This document shows, one piece after another, positions 35,561-44,647 of a stretch of 64,000 bases of DNA (positions within the stretch are counted from its first letter, which is position 1; each line of letters begins with the position of its first letter). The notes below the pieces were generated by a model that was not told where the DNA came from, did no database searches, and saw only the letters and a list, made by a program, of their open reading frames with translations. Source of the stretch: Modestobacter roseus (GTDB taxonomy: Bacteria; Actinomycetota; Actinomycetes; Mycobacteriales; Geodermatophilaceae); the NCBI RefSeq assembly GCF_007994135.1, contig NZ_VLKF01000001.1, positions 434,001-498,000 on the forward strand. Direction: 5' to 3'. Position numbers and translations under genes: made by a program.

Positions 35561-36163
35561 TCAGGCTGGCGCGGTGGCGGCGGCCAGGGCCATCGCGCCG
35601 AGCAGCTCGGCCATCACCGGGCGGGGCAGCTGTCCGGCGCTGTGCGGCGTGGAGTTGACCAGCCCGAACAGCGCGTGGGCCCGCCCCCGGCAGGCCGCGG
35701 TACCCGCCTGCGGGTGCACCCGGCCGAGCACGGCCACCCACACCTCGACGTAGCGCCGTTGCAGCTGGCGCACGCGCCGGGCGTCCGGGTCGCTGAGCAC
35801 GCCGAGGTCCCGGTCGTGCACCGTGATCAGCGCGGGGTTGTCCAGGGCGAACTCCACCTGGAAGGCGATCAGGGCGCGGAGCTGCGCCAGCGGGTCGTCT
35901 CCCGCGGCCGCCACCCGGTCACCGCCCCCGGCGAGCAGCCGCTCGCTGATCCGCAGGAGCATCTCGGCGAGCATGGCGTCCTTGCCGGCGAAGTGCCGGT
36001 AGATGGCCGGGCCGGTCACGCCGACCGCGGCGCCCACGTCGTCGACGCCGACGGCCCGGGCCCCGCGCTCGGCGAACAGCTGCGCGGCGGCCCGCAGGAT
36101 CTGCTCCCGGCGGGAGGGGTGCGCGGCGTCAACGGTGAGCGCGGTGTCGGGGTCGGCGGCCAC
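35561..36163 (-). CDS. TetR family regulator of the acyl-CoA carboxylase cluster
   Basis: A 200-residue TetR protein. The helix-turn-helix reads ARAVGVDDVGAAVGVTGPAIYRHFAGKDAMLAEML, and the C-terminal domain is of the SACE_7040-like type common near acyl-CoA catabolism genes in actinobacteria. It is divergent from the carboxyltransferase gene, with starts 34 nt apart, so a shared operator is expected. The stop lies only 3 nt beyond the end of the frameshifted gene. Its likely effector is a branched-chain acyl-CoA, inferred from context. Confidence 0.85.
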   Translation of the reverse strand: MAADPDTALTVDAAHPSRREQILRAAAQLFAERGARAVGVDDVGAAVGVTGPAIYRHFAGKDAMLAEMLLRISERLLAGGGDRVAAAGDDPLAQLRALIAFQVEFALDNPALITVHDRDLGVLSDPDARRVRQLQRRYVEVWVAVLGRVHPQAGTAACRGRAHALFGLVNSTPHSAGQLPRPVMAELLGAMALAAATAPA

Positions 36164-36171
36164 GCCGTGAG

Positions 36172-36187
36172 GTTAACGGCTGTTCAC
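36172..36187. promoter_or_regulatory. candidate TetR operator between divergent starts
   Basis: An imperfect dyad GTTAAC-GGCT-GTTCAC sits in the 34-nt gap between the TetR and carboxyltransferase start codons, the only AT-containing stretch there. Its size and place suit a TetR dimer that would block both promoters. Confidence 0.45.
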
Positions 36188-36197
36188 ATCGGCCGGG

Positions 36198-37823
36198 GTG
36201 ACGTGGTTCACTCGGCCCGTGGACGCACCGGTGCTCCCCACCGCCCCGCCGGCGGACCCGACGGCGGCCGCGCGCAACGCCGCGGCCCACCGCGCGCTCG
36301 TCGCCGAGCTGTCCGGGCACCTGGCCCGGGCTGCCTTCGGCGGTGGTGAGCAGGCCCGCCGCCGGCACCTCGACCGCGGCAAGCTGCTGCCGCGCGAGCG
36401 GGTCGACGCGCTGCTCGACCCGGGCAGCCCGTTCCTCGAGCTCTCGCCCCTGGCCGCGCACGGCCTGTACGGCGGTGACGTCCCGGCCGCCGGCATCGTC
36501 ACCGGGATCGGCCGGGTGGCCGGCCGGGAGGTCGTCGTCGTCGCCAACGACGCGACCGTCAAGGGCGGCACCTACCACCCGATGACGGTGAAGAAGCACC
36601 TGCGCGCCCAGGAGGTGGCGCTGCACAACCGGCTGCCCTGCGTCTACCTGGTCGACTCCGGTGGCGCCTTCCTGCCGCTGCAGGACGAGGTGTTCCCCGA
36701 CCGCGACCACTTCGGCCGGATCTTCTACAACCAGGCCAACCTGTCCAAGGCCGGGATCGCGCAGATCGCCGCCGTCCTGGGCTCCTGCACCGCTGGTGGC
36801 GCGTACGTGCCGGCGATGAGCGACGAGGCGGTCATCGTCCGCGGCCAGGGCACGATCTTCCTGGGCGGCCCGCCGCTGGTGAAGGCCGCGACGGGGGAGG
36901 AGGTCAGCGCCGAGGACCTGGGCGGCGGCGAGCTGCACTCCCGGGTCAGCGGGGTCACCGACCACCTGGCCGAGGACGACGCGCACGCGCTGCAGATCGT
37001 CCGGCAGATCGTCGGCACCCTCGGTCCGCGCAGCCCCCGGCCGTGGGACGTCGACCCGGTCGAGGAGCCGCGGTACCCGGCGGAGTCCCTCTACGACGTC
37101 GTCCCGGTGGACGTCCGCACGCCGTACGACGTCCGCGAGGTGATCGCCCGGCTGGTCGACGGCAGCCGGTTCGCCGAGTTCAAGCCGCTGTACGGCCCCA
37201 CCCTGGTCACCGGGTTCGCCCGGCTGCACGGCCACCCGGTCGGGATCATCGCCAACAACGGGGTGCTGTTCGCCGAGTCGGCGCTCAAGGGCGCGCACTT
37301 CATCGAGCTGTGCGACCGCCGTTCCATCCCGCTGCTGTTCCTGCAGAACATCAGCGGCTTCATGGTCGGCCGGGACTACGAGGCCGGCGGCATCGCCAAG
37401 CACGGCGCGAAGATGGTCACCGCCGTCGCCTGTGCCCGGGTGCCCAAGCTGACCGTGGTCATCGGCGGCTCGTTCGGCGCCGGCAACTACTCGATGTGCG
37501 GCCGGGCGTACTCACCCCGGTTCCTGTTCAGCTGGCCGAACGCCCGCATCTCGGTGATGGGCGGGGAGCAGGCCGCCAGCGTGCTCGCCCAGGTGCGCCG
37601 CGACCGGCTGGGGGACGCCTGGACCGCCGCGGACGAGGAGTCGTTCAAGGAGCCGATCCGGGCGCAGTACGAGGAGGAGGGCAACCCGTACCACGCCACG
37701 GCCCGCCTCTGGGACGACGGCGTGATCGACCCCGCGCAGACCCGCACCGTGCTCGGGCTCGCGCTCTCCGCGTGCGCGAACGCGCCCCTCGAGGAGGTCG
37801 GCTATGGCGTCTTCCGGATGTGA
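36198..37823 (+). CDS. acyl-CoA carboxylase beta subunit (methylcrotonyl-CoA type)
   Basis: A 541-residue biotin-dependent carboxyltransferase. Both crotonase-like halves are complete. Motifs such as [70 protein letters not shown] and [36 protein letters not shown] are those of 3-methylcrotonyl-CoA carboxylase beta (LiuB/AccD1) rather than acetyl- or propionyl-CoA enzymes. With the biotin carboxylase at 38697 and the acyl-CoA dehydrogenase at 40685 it would carry out steps of leucine breakdown. GTG start at 36198. Confidence 0.92.
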   Translation: MTWFTRPVDAPVLPTAPPADPTAAARNAAAHRALVAELSGHLARAAFGGGEQARRRHLDRGKLLPRERVDALLDPGSPFLELSPLAAHGLYGGDVPAAGIVTGIGRVAGREVVVVANDATVKGGTYHPMTVKKHLRAQEVALHNRLPCVYLVDSGGAFLPLQDEVFPDRDHFGRIFYNQANLSKAGIAQIAAVLGSCTAGGAYVPAMSDEAVIVRGQGTIFLGGPPLVKAATGEEVSAEDLGGGELHSRVSGVTDHLAEDDAHALQIVRQIVGTLGPRSPRPWDVDPVEEPRYPAESLYDVVPVDVRTPYDVREVIARLVDGSRFAEFKPLYGPTLVTGFARLHGHPVGIIANNGVLFAESALKGAHFIELCDRRSIPLLFLQNISGFMVGRDYEAGGIAKHGAKMVTAVACARVPKLTVVIGGSFGAGNYSMCGRAYSPRFLFSWPNARISVMGGEQAASVLAQVRRDRLGDAWTAADEESFKEPIRAQYEEEGNPYHATARLWDDGVIDPAQTRTVLGLALSACANAPLEEVGYGVFRM

Positions 37824-37830
37824 CCGCTCA

Positions 37831-37864
37831 CCCGAGGGCGAAAATGGCCATTTTCGCCCTCGGG
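37831..37864. terminator. 34-nt perfect palindrome between carboxylase and ferritin
   Basis: Perfectly self-complementary from 37831 to 37864 around the core AAAATGGCCATTTT, flanked by CCCGAGGGCG and its complement. It starts 7 nt after the carboxylase stop and ends 5 nt before the ferritin stop, so it can terminate both. The AT-rich centre is out of keeping with the surrounding G+C content. Confidence 0.75.
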
Positions 37865-37869
37865 GTGGG

Positions 37870-38400
37870 TCAGTCGGCGACGCCGGCGATCGCGGGCGCG
37901 GTCGGGTCGGCCGACTCCGGCTTCACCTCGCGCAGCACGTAGTCCTCGATCGACTCCAGGTCGTGCGTGGAGCGCTTCACGATGGCGAGCAGGTCGCCCA
38001 TCTTGCTGACCTCCTCGACCTGCTCCTTGATGAACCACTGCATGAACTGGTCGCTGGCGAAGTCGTTGTGCTGCCGGGCGACGGCGGTGAGCTGGTTGAT
38101 CTGCTCGGTGACCCGCTTCTCCTGCTCGAGGGCGAGCGCGACCGGGGCGACGACGTCGGCGAAGTCGGTGATCGGGGCCGGGATGCCGGGGATCTTCACC
38201 GGTGCGTCGGCGTCGAGGAGGTAGCGCACCATCATCATCGCGTGGTTGCGCTCCTCGGCCGCCTGGTCGAAGAACAGCTGCGCGGTCTGCGGCATGGTCA
38301 GGTCGTCGAAGTAGATGGCGCAGGCCACGTACTGCTGGTGGGCGGCGAACTCGTGGCCGATCTGGGCGTTGAGCAGGTCGATGAAGGGCTCGGCGGCCAT
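37870..38400 (-). CDS. non-heme bacterial ferritin
   Basis: A 176-residue four-helix ferritin for iron storage. Ferroxidase ligands are visible in helix A (HEFAAHQQY), helix B (AAEERNHAMMM, with Glu and His) and later helices (ALEQEKRV, Gln/Glu). There is no heme-binding methionine pattern typical of bacterioferritin, so it is closest to FtnA/mycobacterial BfrB. The ATG at 38400 has GGGAG at good spacing. It lies inside the leucine-catabolism cluster but on the opposite strand, and nothing indicates a shared role. Confidence 0.92.
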   Translation of the reverse strand: MAAEPFIDLLNAQIGHEFAAHQQYVACAIYFDDLTMPQTAQLFFDQAAEERNHAMMMVRYLLDADAPVKIPGIPAPITDFADVVAPVALALEQEKRVTEQINQLTAVARQHNDFASDQFMQWFIKEQVEEVSKMGDLLAIVKRSTHDLESIEDYVLREVKPESADPTAPAIAGVAD

Positions 38401-38498
38401 CGGGGCTCCCGTTTCTCGCGAGGTGACGTCCTCCGCACGGTAGTCGGCGACACGCCGCACCCGTGGACGGCCCACGAAGGCTTGGCTAACCTCATCGC

Positions 38499-38642
38499 GT
38501 GGGGAAGTCGGCCAAGATGCCCAAGAAGAAGTGCTGCGTCGACAAGCCCCGGTGCGGCCGGTGCCCGTTGCGTGCGCTCGCGGAGGGCACCCTCCCGCCC
38601 GGGTACACGGTCAAGAAGCGCCGCCTGGTCAAGGTCGCCTGA
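38499..38642 (+). CDS. small cysteine-rich basic protein, 47 aa
   Basis: A 47-residue frame from GTG 38499 to TGA 38642: MGKSAKMPKKKCCVDKPRC, then GRCPLRALAEGTLPPGYTV and a basic KKRRLVKVA tail. The CC-x5-C-x2-C-P arrangement suggests a zinc-binding knuckle, and the net charge is strongly positive, which would suit nucleic-acid or ribosome binding. A -10-like TAACCT at 38487-38492 ends 6 nt before the start, consistent with a leaderless mRNA. Short proteins of this pattern occur in other actinobacteria as far as I recall; the function is unknown. An ATG at 38517 is a possible alternative start. Confidence 0.7.
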   Translation: MGKSAKMPKKKCCVDKPRCGRCPLRALAEGTLPPGYTVKKRRLVKVA

Positions 38643-38696
38643 GTCCAGCCCCCGCGGCACGGGTCGCGATCTCCGCCCCCGCGGAGGGTGCTGACC

Positions 38697-40688
38697 GTGT
38701 TCGGGACCGTCCTGGTCGCCAACCGCGGCGAGATCGCCGTCCGGGTGATCCGCACGCTGCGGGCGATGGGCATCCGCTCGGTCGCGGTGCACAGCGACGC
38801 CGACGCCGGGGCGCTGCACACCCGGCTGGCCGACGTCGCCGTCCCCATCGGCCCGGCCCCCGCGGCGCAGAGCTACCTCTCGGTCGACCGCGTGCTGGAC
38901 GCCGCCCGGCGCACCGGGGCGGAGGCCGTGCACCCCGGCTACGGGTTCCTCTCCGAGAACGTCGACCTCGCCAGCGCGTGCGCGGACGCCGGGATCGTCT
39001 TCATCGGCCCGCCGATCGCCGCGATCGAGGCGATGGGCGACAAGATCCGGGCCAAGCAGACCGTCGCCGCCGCGGGCGTGCCGGTCGTGCCGGGCCGCAC
39101 CGAGCCCGGCATGGACGACGACGCGGTCGCCCGGGCCGCGGTCGCGGTCGGCTTCCCGGTGCTGCTCAAGCCCAGCGCCGGGGGTGGCGGGAAGGGCATG
39201 CGGGTGGTGCGCGGTCCGGAGGAGCTGACCGAGCAGATCGCCGGCGCCCGGCGGGAGGCGCGCGGCTCCTTCGGCGACGACACGCTGCTGGTCGAGCGGT
39301 ACCTGGCGCGGTCCCGGCACATCGAGGTGCAGGTGTTCGGCGACATCCACGGCACCGTCGTCCACCTGGGCGAGCGCGAGTGCAGCCTGCAGCGGCGGCA
39401 CCAGAAGGTGGTCGAGGAGGCGCCGTCCCCGCTGCTGTCCCCGGCCCAGCGAGAGGCGATGGGCGCGGCGGCGGTCGAGGCGGCCCGGGCCGTCGGCTAC
39501 ACCGGGGCCGGCACCGTGGAGTTCATCGTCGACGCCGAGCGGCCGGAGGAGTTCTTCTTCCTGGAGATGAACACCCGGCTGCAGGTCGAGCACCCGGTCA
39601 CCGAGTGCGTCACCGGGCTGGACCTGGTGGAGCTGCAGCTGCGGGTGGCCGCCGGGGAGCCGCTGCCCTTCGGCCAGGACGACGTCGTTCTCGACGGGCA
39701 CGCCATCGAGGCGCGGCTCTACGCGGAGGACCCGGCGCGCGGGTTCCTGCCGCAGACCGGCACGCTGGTCGGGCTGGTCGAGCCGGCCGGCCCCGGCATC
39801 CGGGTGGACAGCGCGCTGGCCGTGGGCACCGTCGTGGGCACCGACTACGACCCGATGCTGGCCAAGGTCATCGCCTGGGCGCCCGACCGGGAGACCGCCC
39901 GCGCGCGGCTCGCCGCGGCGCTCGGCCGCACCGCCGTGCTCGGGGTGGCCACGAACGCCGCCTTCCTGCGGGACCTGCTGGCCGACCCCGACGTCGTCGC
40001 CGGCCGGCTGGACACCGGGCTGATCGAGCGGCGCGGTGAGCGGCTGACCTCGGCCGGCCCGCCGCCGGACCTGCACGCCGCCGCCGCGCTCGCGCTGCTG
40101 CTGGAGGCCGAGCCGGACGGCCCGGTCGCCGACCCGTGGGACGACCCGGGCGGGTGGCGGCTGGGGGAGCCCGCCTGGACCGTCCGCCGGCTGCAGGCAC
40201 CCGGCGGGGACCCGGTGACGGTGCGGGTGCGCGGCCGGTCCGGTGCCGCGGAGGTCGCCGTCGGCGACGGCGACCCGCGCCCGGCCACCGCCGTCCGGGA
40301 CGGCGACCAGCTGCACGTCACCCTCGGCGGGGTCACCACCCGGTGGACCGTGGCGCACGCCGACGGCACGGTCTGGCTCGCCGGCGGCGGGCACGTGACC
40401 GCGCTGCGGGAGCACGAGCGGTCGACCGGCGCCGCGGCGGCGACCGCCGTCGACGGCGCGGTGACCGCCCCCATGCCCGGCACCGTGACGGTGCTGCGCG
40501 CGTCGCTCGGTGACGAGGTGGCCGCGGGGACCCCGCTGCTGGTCGTCGAGGCGATGAAGATGGAGCACGTGCTGACCGCCCCGCTCGCGGGGGTGGTCAC
40601 CGAGCTCCCGGTGACGGCCGGCCAGTCGGTCCGGCTCGACGAACGGGTGGCCGTGGTGACCCCACCGGCGCCCGCAGAGGGGGAGTGA
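38697..40688 (+). CDS. acyl-CoA carboxylase alpha subunit (biotin carboxylase + BCCP)
   Basis: A 663-residue biotin-dependent enzyme. The biotin carboxylase part (1-450) has [15 protein letters not shown], the ATP-grasp glycine loop [30 protein letters not shown] and [15 protein letters not shown] variable BT-like middle follows, and a C-terminal biotinyl domain has EAMKMEH with Lys621 as the biotinylated residue. It pairs with the carboxyltransferase at 36198 and is probably the methylcrotonyl-CoA carboxylase alpha subunit. The GTG at 38697 is 8 nt after GGAGGG and is favoured over the GTG at 38688, which overlaps that site. Confidence 0.93.
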   Translation: MFGTVLVANRGEIAVRVIRTLRAMGIRSVAVHSDADAGALHTRLADVAVPIGPAPAAQSYLSVDRVLDAARRTGAEAVHPGYGFLSENVDLASACADAGIVFIGPPIAAIEAMGDKIRAKQTVAAAGVPVVPGRTEPGMDDDAVARAAVAVGFPVLLKPSAGGGGKGMRVVRGPEELTEQIAGARREARGSFGDDTLLVERYLARSRHIEVQVFGDIHGTVVHLGERECSLQRRHQKVVEEAPSPLLSPAQREAMGAAAVEAARAVGYTGAGTVEFIVDAERPEEFFFLEMNTRLQVEHPVTECVTGLDLVELQLRVAAGEPLPFGQDDVVLDGHAIEARLYAEDPARGFLPQTGTLVGLVEPAGPGIRVDSALAVGTVVGTDYDPMLAKVIAWAPDRETARARLAAALGRTAVLGVATNAAFLRDLLADPDVVAGRLDTGLIERRGERLTSAGPPPDLHAAAALALLLEAEPDGPVADPWDDPGGWRLGEPAWTVRRLQAPGGDPVTVRVRGRSGAAEVAVGDGDPRPATAVRDGDQLHVTLGGVTTRWTVAHADGTVWLAGGGHVTALREHERSTGAAAATAVDGAVTAPMPGTVTVLRASLGDEVAAGTPLLVVEAMKMEHVLTAPLAGVVTELPVTAGQSVRLDERVAVVTPPAPAEGE

Positions 40689-41845
40689 CCGTGCTGGACT
40701 ACCGGCTGGACGAGGAGACCGAGGCGCTGCGGACGGTGGTCCGCGAGTTCGCCGTCGAGGTGATCGCCCCGCAGATCGGCGGCTTCTACGAGCGCGACGA
40801 GTTCCCCACCGACATCGTGCGGCAGATGGGCGAGCTGGGGCTGTTCGGGCTGCCGTTCCCCGAGGAGTACGGCGGCTCGGGTGGGGACTACTTCACCCTG
40901 TGCGTCGCTCTGGAGGAGCTGGCCCGGGTCGACTCCTCGGTGGCGATCACCCTGGAGGCCGGGGTGTCGCTGGGGGCGATGCCGATCTTCCGGTTCGGCA
41001 CCGAGGAGCAGAAGCAGCGGTGGCTGCCCCGGCTGTGCGCCGGCGAGGCGCTGGGCGCCTTCGGCCTCACCGAGGCCGGTGGCGGTTCCGACGCCGGGGC
41101 CACCAGGACGACCGCCCGGCTGGACGGCGACCAGTGGGTGGTCAACGGCTCGAAGGCGTTCATCACCAACTCCGGCACCGACCTGACCGACCTGGTCATC
41201 GTCACCGCGGTCACCGGCACCAAGCCCGACGGCGGCAAGGAGATCTCCGCGATCATCGTGCCGTCGGGCACGCCGGGGTTCACCGTCGGCAAGCGGTACG
41301 CGAAGGTCGGCTGGAACGCCTCGGACACCCGGGAGCTCGCCTTCGACGACGTCCGGGTGCCCGCGGCGAACCTGGTGGGGGAGCGGGGGCGGGGGTACGC
41401 GCAGTTCCTGTCCATCCTGGACGAGGGGCGGATCGCGATCTCCGCGCTGGCCGTGGGGCTGGCGCAGGGGTGCGTCGACGAGAGCGTCAAGTACGCCGGG
41501 GAGCGGGAGGCGTTCGGGCAGCCGATCGGCCGCAACCAGGCGGTGCAGTTCATGATCGCCGACATGGAGGTGCGGGCCTCGACCGCGCGCCTGGCCTACT
41601 ACCGGGCGGCGGAGAAGATGCTGCGCGGGGAGCCGTTCAAGCGGGAGGCGTCGATCGCCAAGCTGTACAGCTCGGAGATGGCGATGGAGAACGCCCGGTA
41701 CGCCGCCCAGGTGCACGGCGGCTACGGCTTCATGACCGAGTTCCCGGTCGGCCGGTTCTACCGGGACGCGAAGATCCTGGAGATCGGCGAGGGGACGTCC
41801 GAGGTGCAGCGGATGCTCATCGCCCGCTCCCTCGGCGTCGGCTGA
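40685..41845 (+). CDS. acyl-CoA dehydrogenase (isovaleryl-CoA/FadE19-like)
   Basis: A 386-residue flavoprotein dehydrogenase. Family motifs are [57 protein letters not shown], [17 protein letters not shown] and [31 protein letters not shown]; the catalytic Glu is expected in or near the final motif or the earlier helix, depending on subfamily. It introduces the 2,3-double bond in isovaleryl- or similar branched acyl-CoA. The start overlaps the biotin carboxylase stop (GTGA), a coupled pair that matches the actinobacterial accA1-fadE19 order. Confidence 0.92.
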   Translation: MTVLDYRLDEETEALRTVVREFAVEVIAPQIGGFYERDEFPTDIVRQMGELGLFGLPFPEEYGGSGGDYFTLCVALEELARVDSSVAITLEAGVSLGAMPIFRFGTEEQKQRWLPRLCAGEALGAFGLTEAGGGSDAGATRTTARLDGDQWVVNGSKAFITNSGTDLTDLVIVTAVTGTKPDGGKEISAIIVPSGTPGFTVGKRYAKVGWNASDTRELAFDDVRVPAANLVGERGRGYAQFLSILDEGRIAISALAVGLAQGCVDESVKYAGEREAFGQPIGRNQAVQFMIADMEVRASTARLAYYRAAEKMLRGEPFKREASIAKLYSSEMAMENARYAAQVHGGYGFMTEFPVGRFYRDAKILEIGEGTSEVQRMLIARSLGVG

Positions 41846-41863
41846 GAGACCCCGAGCGCCCCT

Positions 41864-41941
41864 GTTGTCGATCATGGGCGTGTTGATCGCTGGCACGCCG
41901 TCGGTGCGCGTGTCCGCCGACCACGTGCCCATGATCAACTC
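41864..41941. repeat. long-armed inverted repeat after the acyl-CoA dehydrogenase
   Basis: A 10-bp perfect pair GATCATGGGC (41870-41879) and GCCCATGATC (41927-41936) extends imperfectly outward to about 41864 and 41941, enclosing 47 nt. A second half-copy of the arm (GTGTTGATCG at 41880-41889) lies inside. It sits 19 nt after the acyl-CoA dehydrogenase stop, so it could be a terminator or a dispersed intergenic element. Confidence 0.55.
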
Positions 41942-42191
41942 GTGGTCTCGGTGGTGAGCGCGTCATCGCCCGGCTCGTGCAGAACTGACGACGGCGACAG
42001 GTGTGATTGGTGACCGTCTGGGCTGCAGATGCCCAGGACAGTGGGGCGCCTGGGGCTCTCGGGGCGCGGGGGAACCGGCCCGCGAACGTCCGGCGCGTCG
42101 TACCCGTACATGATCATCCGCGGGTCGACCAGCCGGGACGCTCCCGTGCGGCTCACGGCGACGGTCGCCGGGAGAACCGCTGGAGACCGCG
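41942..42191. other. intergenic stretch upstream of surface-protein gene
   Basis: This is part of the 346-nt gene-free interval between the acyl-CoA dehydrogenase and the surface protein. I see no RNA gene or convincing ORF. It contains a TACATGATCA element around 42107-42116, and the ribosome binding region GGAGACC before ATG 42192. The promoter of the surface-protein gene should lie here. Confidence 0.35.
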
Positions 42192-43865
42192 ATGCAGGCC
42201 ACCCGACGTCCCGCCCCGACGCCCCTCCGCCGTCGGGTCACCCAGGGGTCCGTGCTGGGGATGGGCCTGCTCGTCGCCACCGGCGCCGCCGCGCCCGTGG
42301 CGCTGGCGGAGGACGCGACCACGCCGCAGCCGGCGGGTGCCGCCGGCCGGCTGACCGCGGACGGCACGGTGGGCGCGCCCCTGCAGGCGGCGCCCGCCGC
42401 TCCGGTGATCGGGGAGATCGGCGCCGACTTCGGCACCGGCAAGAACGAGGAGGTCTCGACCTTCCGGCTCGCGGTGCGCGCCGACGACGTGCCGCCGAAC
42501 TACAGCTACGCCGGGGCCACCTTCCGGCTCCGGGACGGCGACGGGCACACCGGCACCTGCACCACCGACGCCCACGGCCTGTGCACCATCACCCACGGCG
42601 CGCGGGTGGTGGAGTCGGGCTCGTCGCTCACCCTCCCGGCCGGCACCTACCGGGTGGAGCAGCTCACCTCCTCGGCGGGGCTGGCCAGGACGGGTGGGGA
42701 CGGTGAGCTCACCATCGCGAAGAAGGCGACCAAGGGCGCCCCGACCGGCGACACCATCGGCAACGCCTCGCTGTTCCGCCGTCAGGTGCTCGCCGCGGTG
42801 CACGACCGGCGGTCCGCCCTGCTGCCGGTGCCGGGAGCCGTCTACACGCTGACCGCCCCGGCCTACCCGCAGCAGGGCACCACGCCGGCGCCCCAGCCGG
42901 CCCGGGACCGCAGCGATCTCCTGGGGGTGCTCAGCTGGCAGGGCTGGTTCCTGCCCGGCGAGGGGTACACCCTCACGCCGGTCAGCGTGCCGCGCGGCTA
43001 CCAGGTGCCCGAGGCGACGTCCTTCTCGGTGCGGACGACCACGGTCGGGCAGCGGCTGCTGCCGTGGACCGAGGACCTGCCGCTGGTGCACGGCTCGGGG
43101 GCGGAGCCGGTGCCGACGCCGCCGGTCACCTCGGCCCCACCGGTGCCGACCACCGTGCCGTCGTCACCCGAGCCGTCGTCGCCCGAGCCGACCGCCCCCG
43201 CGCCGACGACCACGGCTCCCGCGCCCACGACGCAGCCGGAACCGACGCAGCCGGAACCGTCGCCGCCGGTCACCACGGAGCCGTCCGCGCCGGTCACCAC
43301 GGCGCCGGAGCCGACCGCGACCGCGCCGACGAGCCCCGAGCCGACGAGCCCCGAGCCGACCGCGCCCGAGACGACGGTGCCGGTGACCACCGAGCCGGAG
43401 CCGACCGTGCCCGTGACCACCGGCCCGGAGACGGGTGCGCCGGTTCCCCCGGTGGTCACCACCAGCGCGCCGCGGCCCACCGCGGTGTCTCCCACGAGCG
43501 TCCCGGGCACGCCACCCCGGCCGGCGGGTCAGGCCGGTGCGCCGGTCGCCCCGACGCCGGTGGGCGCCTCCCGGGCGCAGGGGCGCACCAACGCCGGGGC
43601 CGCGACCGCCGCCGGCGGGGCCGTGGTGGTCCCGCCGGCCGCGGATGCGCCGTCCGGACCGGCGCAGGAGACCGCCGCGCCGGTGCCGGCCGGGACCGCA
43701 GCGCCCGCACCGGCGCTCGCCGTCGGCGGTGACCAGCCGGAGCTGCAGACGGCGAGCGCCGGGATCTCCGACCTGAGCGTCGCGGGCATCGGACTGGGCT
43801 TCCTGGCGGTGGTCGTCGCCGGCCTGGGCTACCTCGCGCGCCGCCGGGCCCGTGCTCGCGGCTGA
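42192..43865 (+). CDS. Pro/Thr-rich cell-surface protein with prealbumin-like folds
   Basis: A 557-residue exported protein. A signal peptide (cleavage near AEDA, residue 40) is followed by two Ig/prealbumin-like regions of the SpaA/Cna-B kind (YAGATFRLRDGDGHTGTCTTDAHGLCTI, LPVPGAVYTLTAP). A stalk of about 120 residues made of SPEPT/TTxPEPT-type repeats leads to a C-terminal membrane helix (GIGLGFLAVVVAGLGYL) and an Arg-rich tail. There is no LPxTG sortase motif before the helix, so it is probably membrane-anchored through the tail. It is a likely adhesin or structural wall protein. The last 14 nt overlap the next gene. Confidence 0.8.
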   Translation: MQATRRPAPTPLRRRVTQGSVLGMGLLVATGAAAPVALAEDATTPQPAGAAGRLTADGTVGAPLQAAPAAPVIGEIGADFGTGKNEEVSTFRLAVRADDVPPNYSYAGATFRLRDGDGHTGTCTTDAHGLCTITHGARVVESGSSLTLPAGTYRVEQLTSSAGLARTGGDGELTIAKKATKGAPTGDTIGNASLFRRQVLAAVHDRRSALLPVPGAVYTLTAPAYPQQGTTPAPQPARDRSDLLGVLSWQGWFLPGEGYTLTPVSVPRGYQVPEATSFSVRTTTVGQRLLPWTEDLPLVHGSGAEPVPTPPVTSAPPVPTTVPSSPEPSSPEPTAPAPTTTAPAPTTQPEPTQPEPSPPVTTEPSAPVTTAPEPTATAPTSPEPTSPEPTAPETTVPVTTEPEPTVPVTTGPETGAPVPPVVTTSAPRPTAVSPTSVPGTPPRPAGQAGAPVAPTPVGASRAQGRTNAGAATAAGGAVVVPPAADAPSGPAQETAAPVPAGTAAPAPALAVGGDQPELQTASAGISDLSVAGIGLGFLAVVVAGLGYLARRRARARG

Positions 43866-44490
43866 CCCCGCGGGCAGCCCGTGGTGGGCCCGGTCGGTCT
43901 CGCTGCCCGGACCCGGACGGCCGGCGGTGCAGACGCTGACCGCGGTGCTCACCGGGGAGTTCCCGGCCGAGAGCGTCGTCGACCTGCCCGACGACCGCCG
44001 GCCGGGCGGCTGGCAGGTGGCCGTCCGCTCCGACCCGGGCACCGGACGGCTGCACCGGATCGAGGTGGCGCTGCCGGGCGCACCGCTGCTCTGGTACGTC
44101 GAGCTCGCCGAGCCGCAGGCGGACCCCGCGGCGACCACGCTGGTCGCCTTCTCCGACGACCGGTTCGCCGACGGCGAGGTGCTCGATGCCGACCAGGCGC
44201 GGCAGGCCGGCGTCAGCGGGGAGCAGCAGGTGGCTGCCGTGCGCTGGTGGACCGGCAGCGGGCTGGTCCACCAGGTCTACGTCGGGCCGGCGTTCCGCCG
44301 TCGTGGGGTCGCCGGGAAGCTCGTGCAGGCCGCGGCCGGTGCCCAGGCCGCCCGCGGGCTGCCCCTGGTGCACGGCGACGGCCGGCGCACCGACCTGGGG
44401 GAGCAGTGGCGAGCCGGGCTCCCCGGGTACGTGGCCGTCCGGATGGCGCAGCTGACCCACCGGATGGCCGCCATGACGCCGGTGAGCTGA
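43852..44490 (+). CDS. GNAT-like acetyltransferase, divergent
   Basis: A 212-residue protein. The central segment HQVYVGPAFRRRGVAGKLVQAAAGAQAARG has the R/Q-x-x-G-x-G/A acetyl-CoA-binding signature of GNAT acetyltransferases. The N-terminal half (LLWYVELAEPQADPAATTLVAF) is less typical. The GTG start at 43852 overlaps the surface-protein gene by 14 nt, suggesting coupled expression. The substrate is unknown. Confidence 0.65.
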   Translation: MLAADPAGSPWWARSVSLPGPGRPAVQTLTAVLTGEFPAESVVDLPDDRRPGGWQVAVRSDPGTGRLHRIEVALPGAPLLWYVELAEPQADPAATTLVAFSDDRFADGEVLDADQARQAGVSGEQQVAAVRWWTGSGLVHQVYVGPAFRRRGVAGKLVQAAAGAQAARGLPLVHGDGRRTDLGEQWRAGLPGYVAVRMAQLTHRMAAMTPVS

Positions 44491-44513
44491 CGGTAGGTAA
44501 CGGAACCGTCCGG

Positions 44514-44526
44514 TGTAGTGACTACA
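44514..44526. promoter_or_regulatory. 13-nt palindrome upstream of metallophosphoesterase gene
   Basis: TGTAGT-G-ACTACA is a perfect dyad with 6-bp arms located 122 nt before the ATG at 44648, in an otherwise featureless 157-nt gap. The form is that of a GntR- or similar dimer operator. No cognate regulator is adjacent. Confidence 0.4.
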
Positions 44527-44647
44527 GCTTCACGATCGCCTGGCGTGCCGTACACGGACCCGACACCCGCTGGCCACAGCTGGTCGACAGCGTTCCTGCG
44601 CGGTGGGACCCCCACCGCATCCAGGACAGCCGGAGGTCAGCAACCCC

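Noticed and set aside
43130-43440. Repeated CCGGAGCCGACC-type units that could suggest a repeat array
   Set aside because: They are codons of the Pro-Glu-Thr stalk of the surface protein, imperfect and in frame, so they are protein repeats rather than a DNA element.
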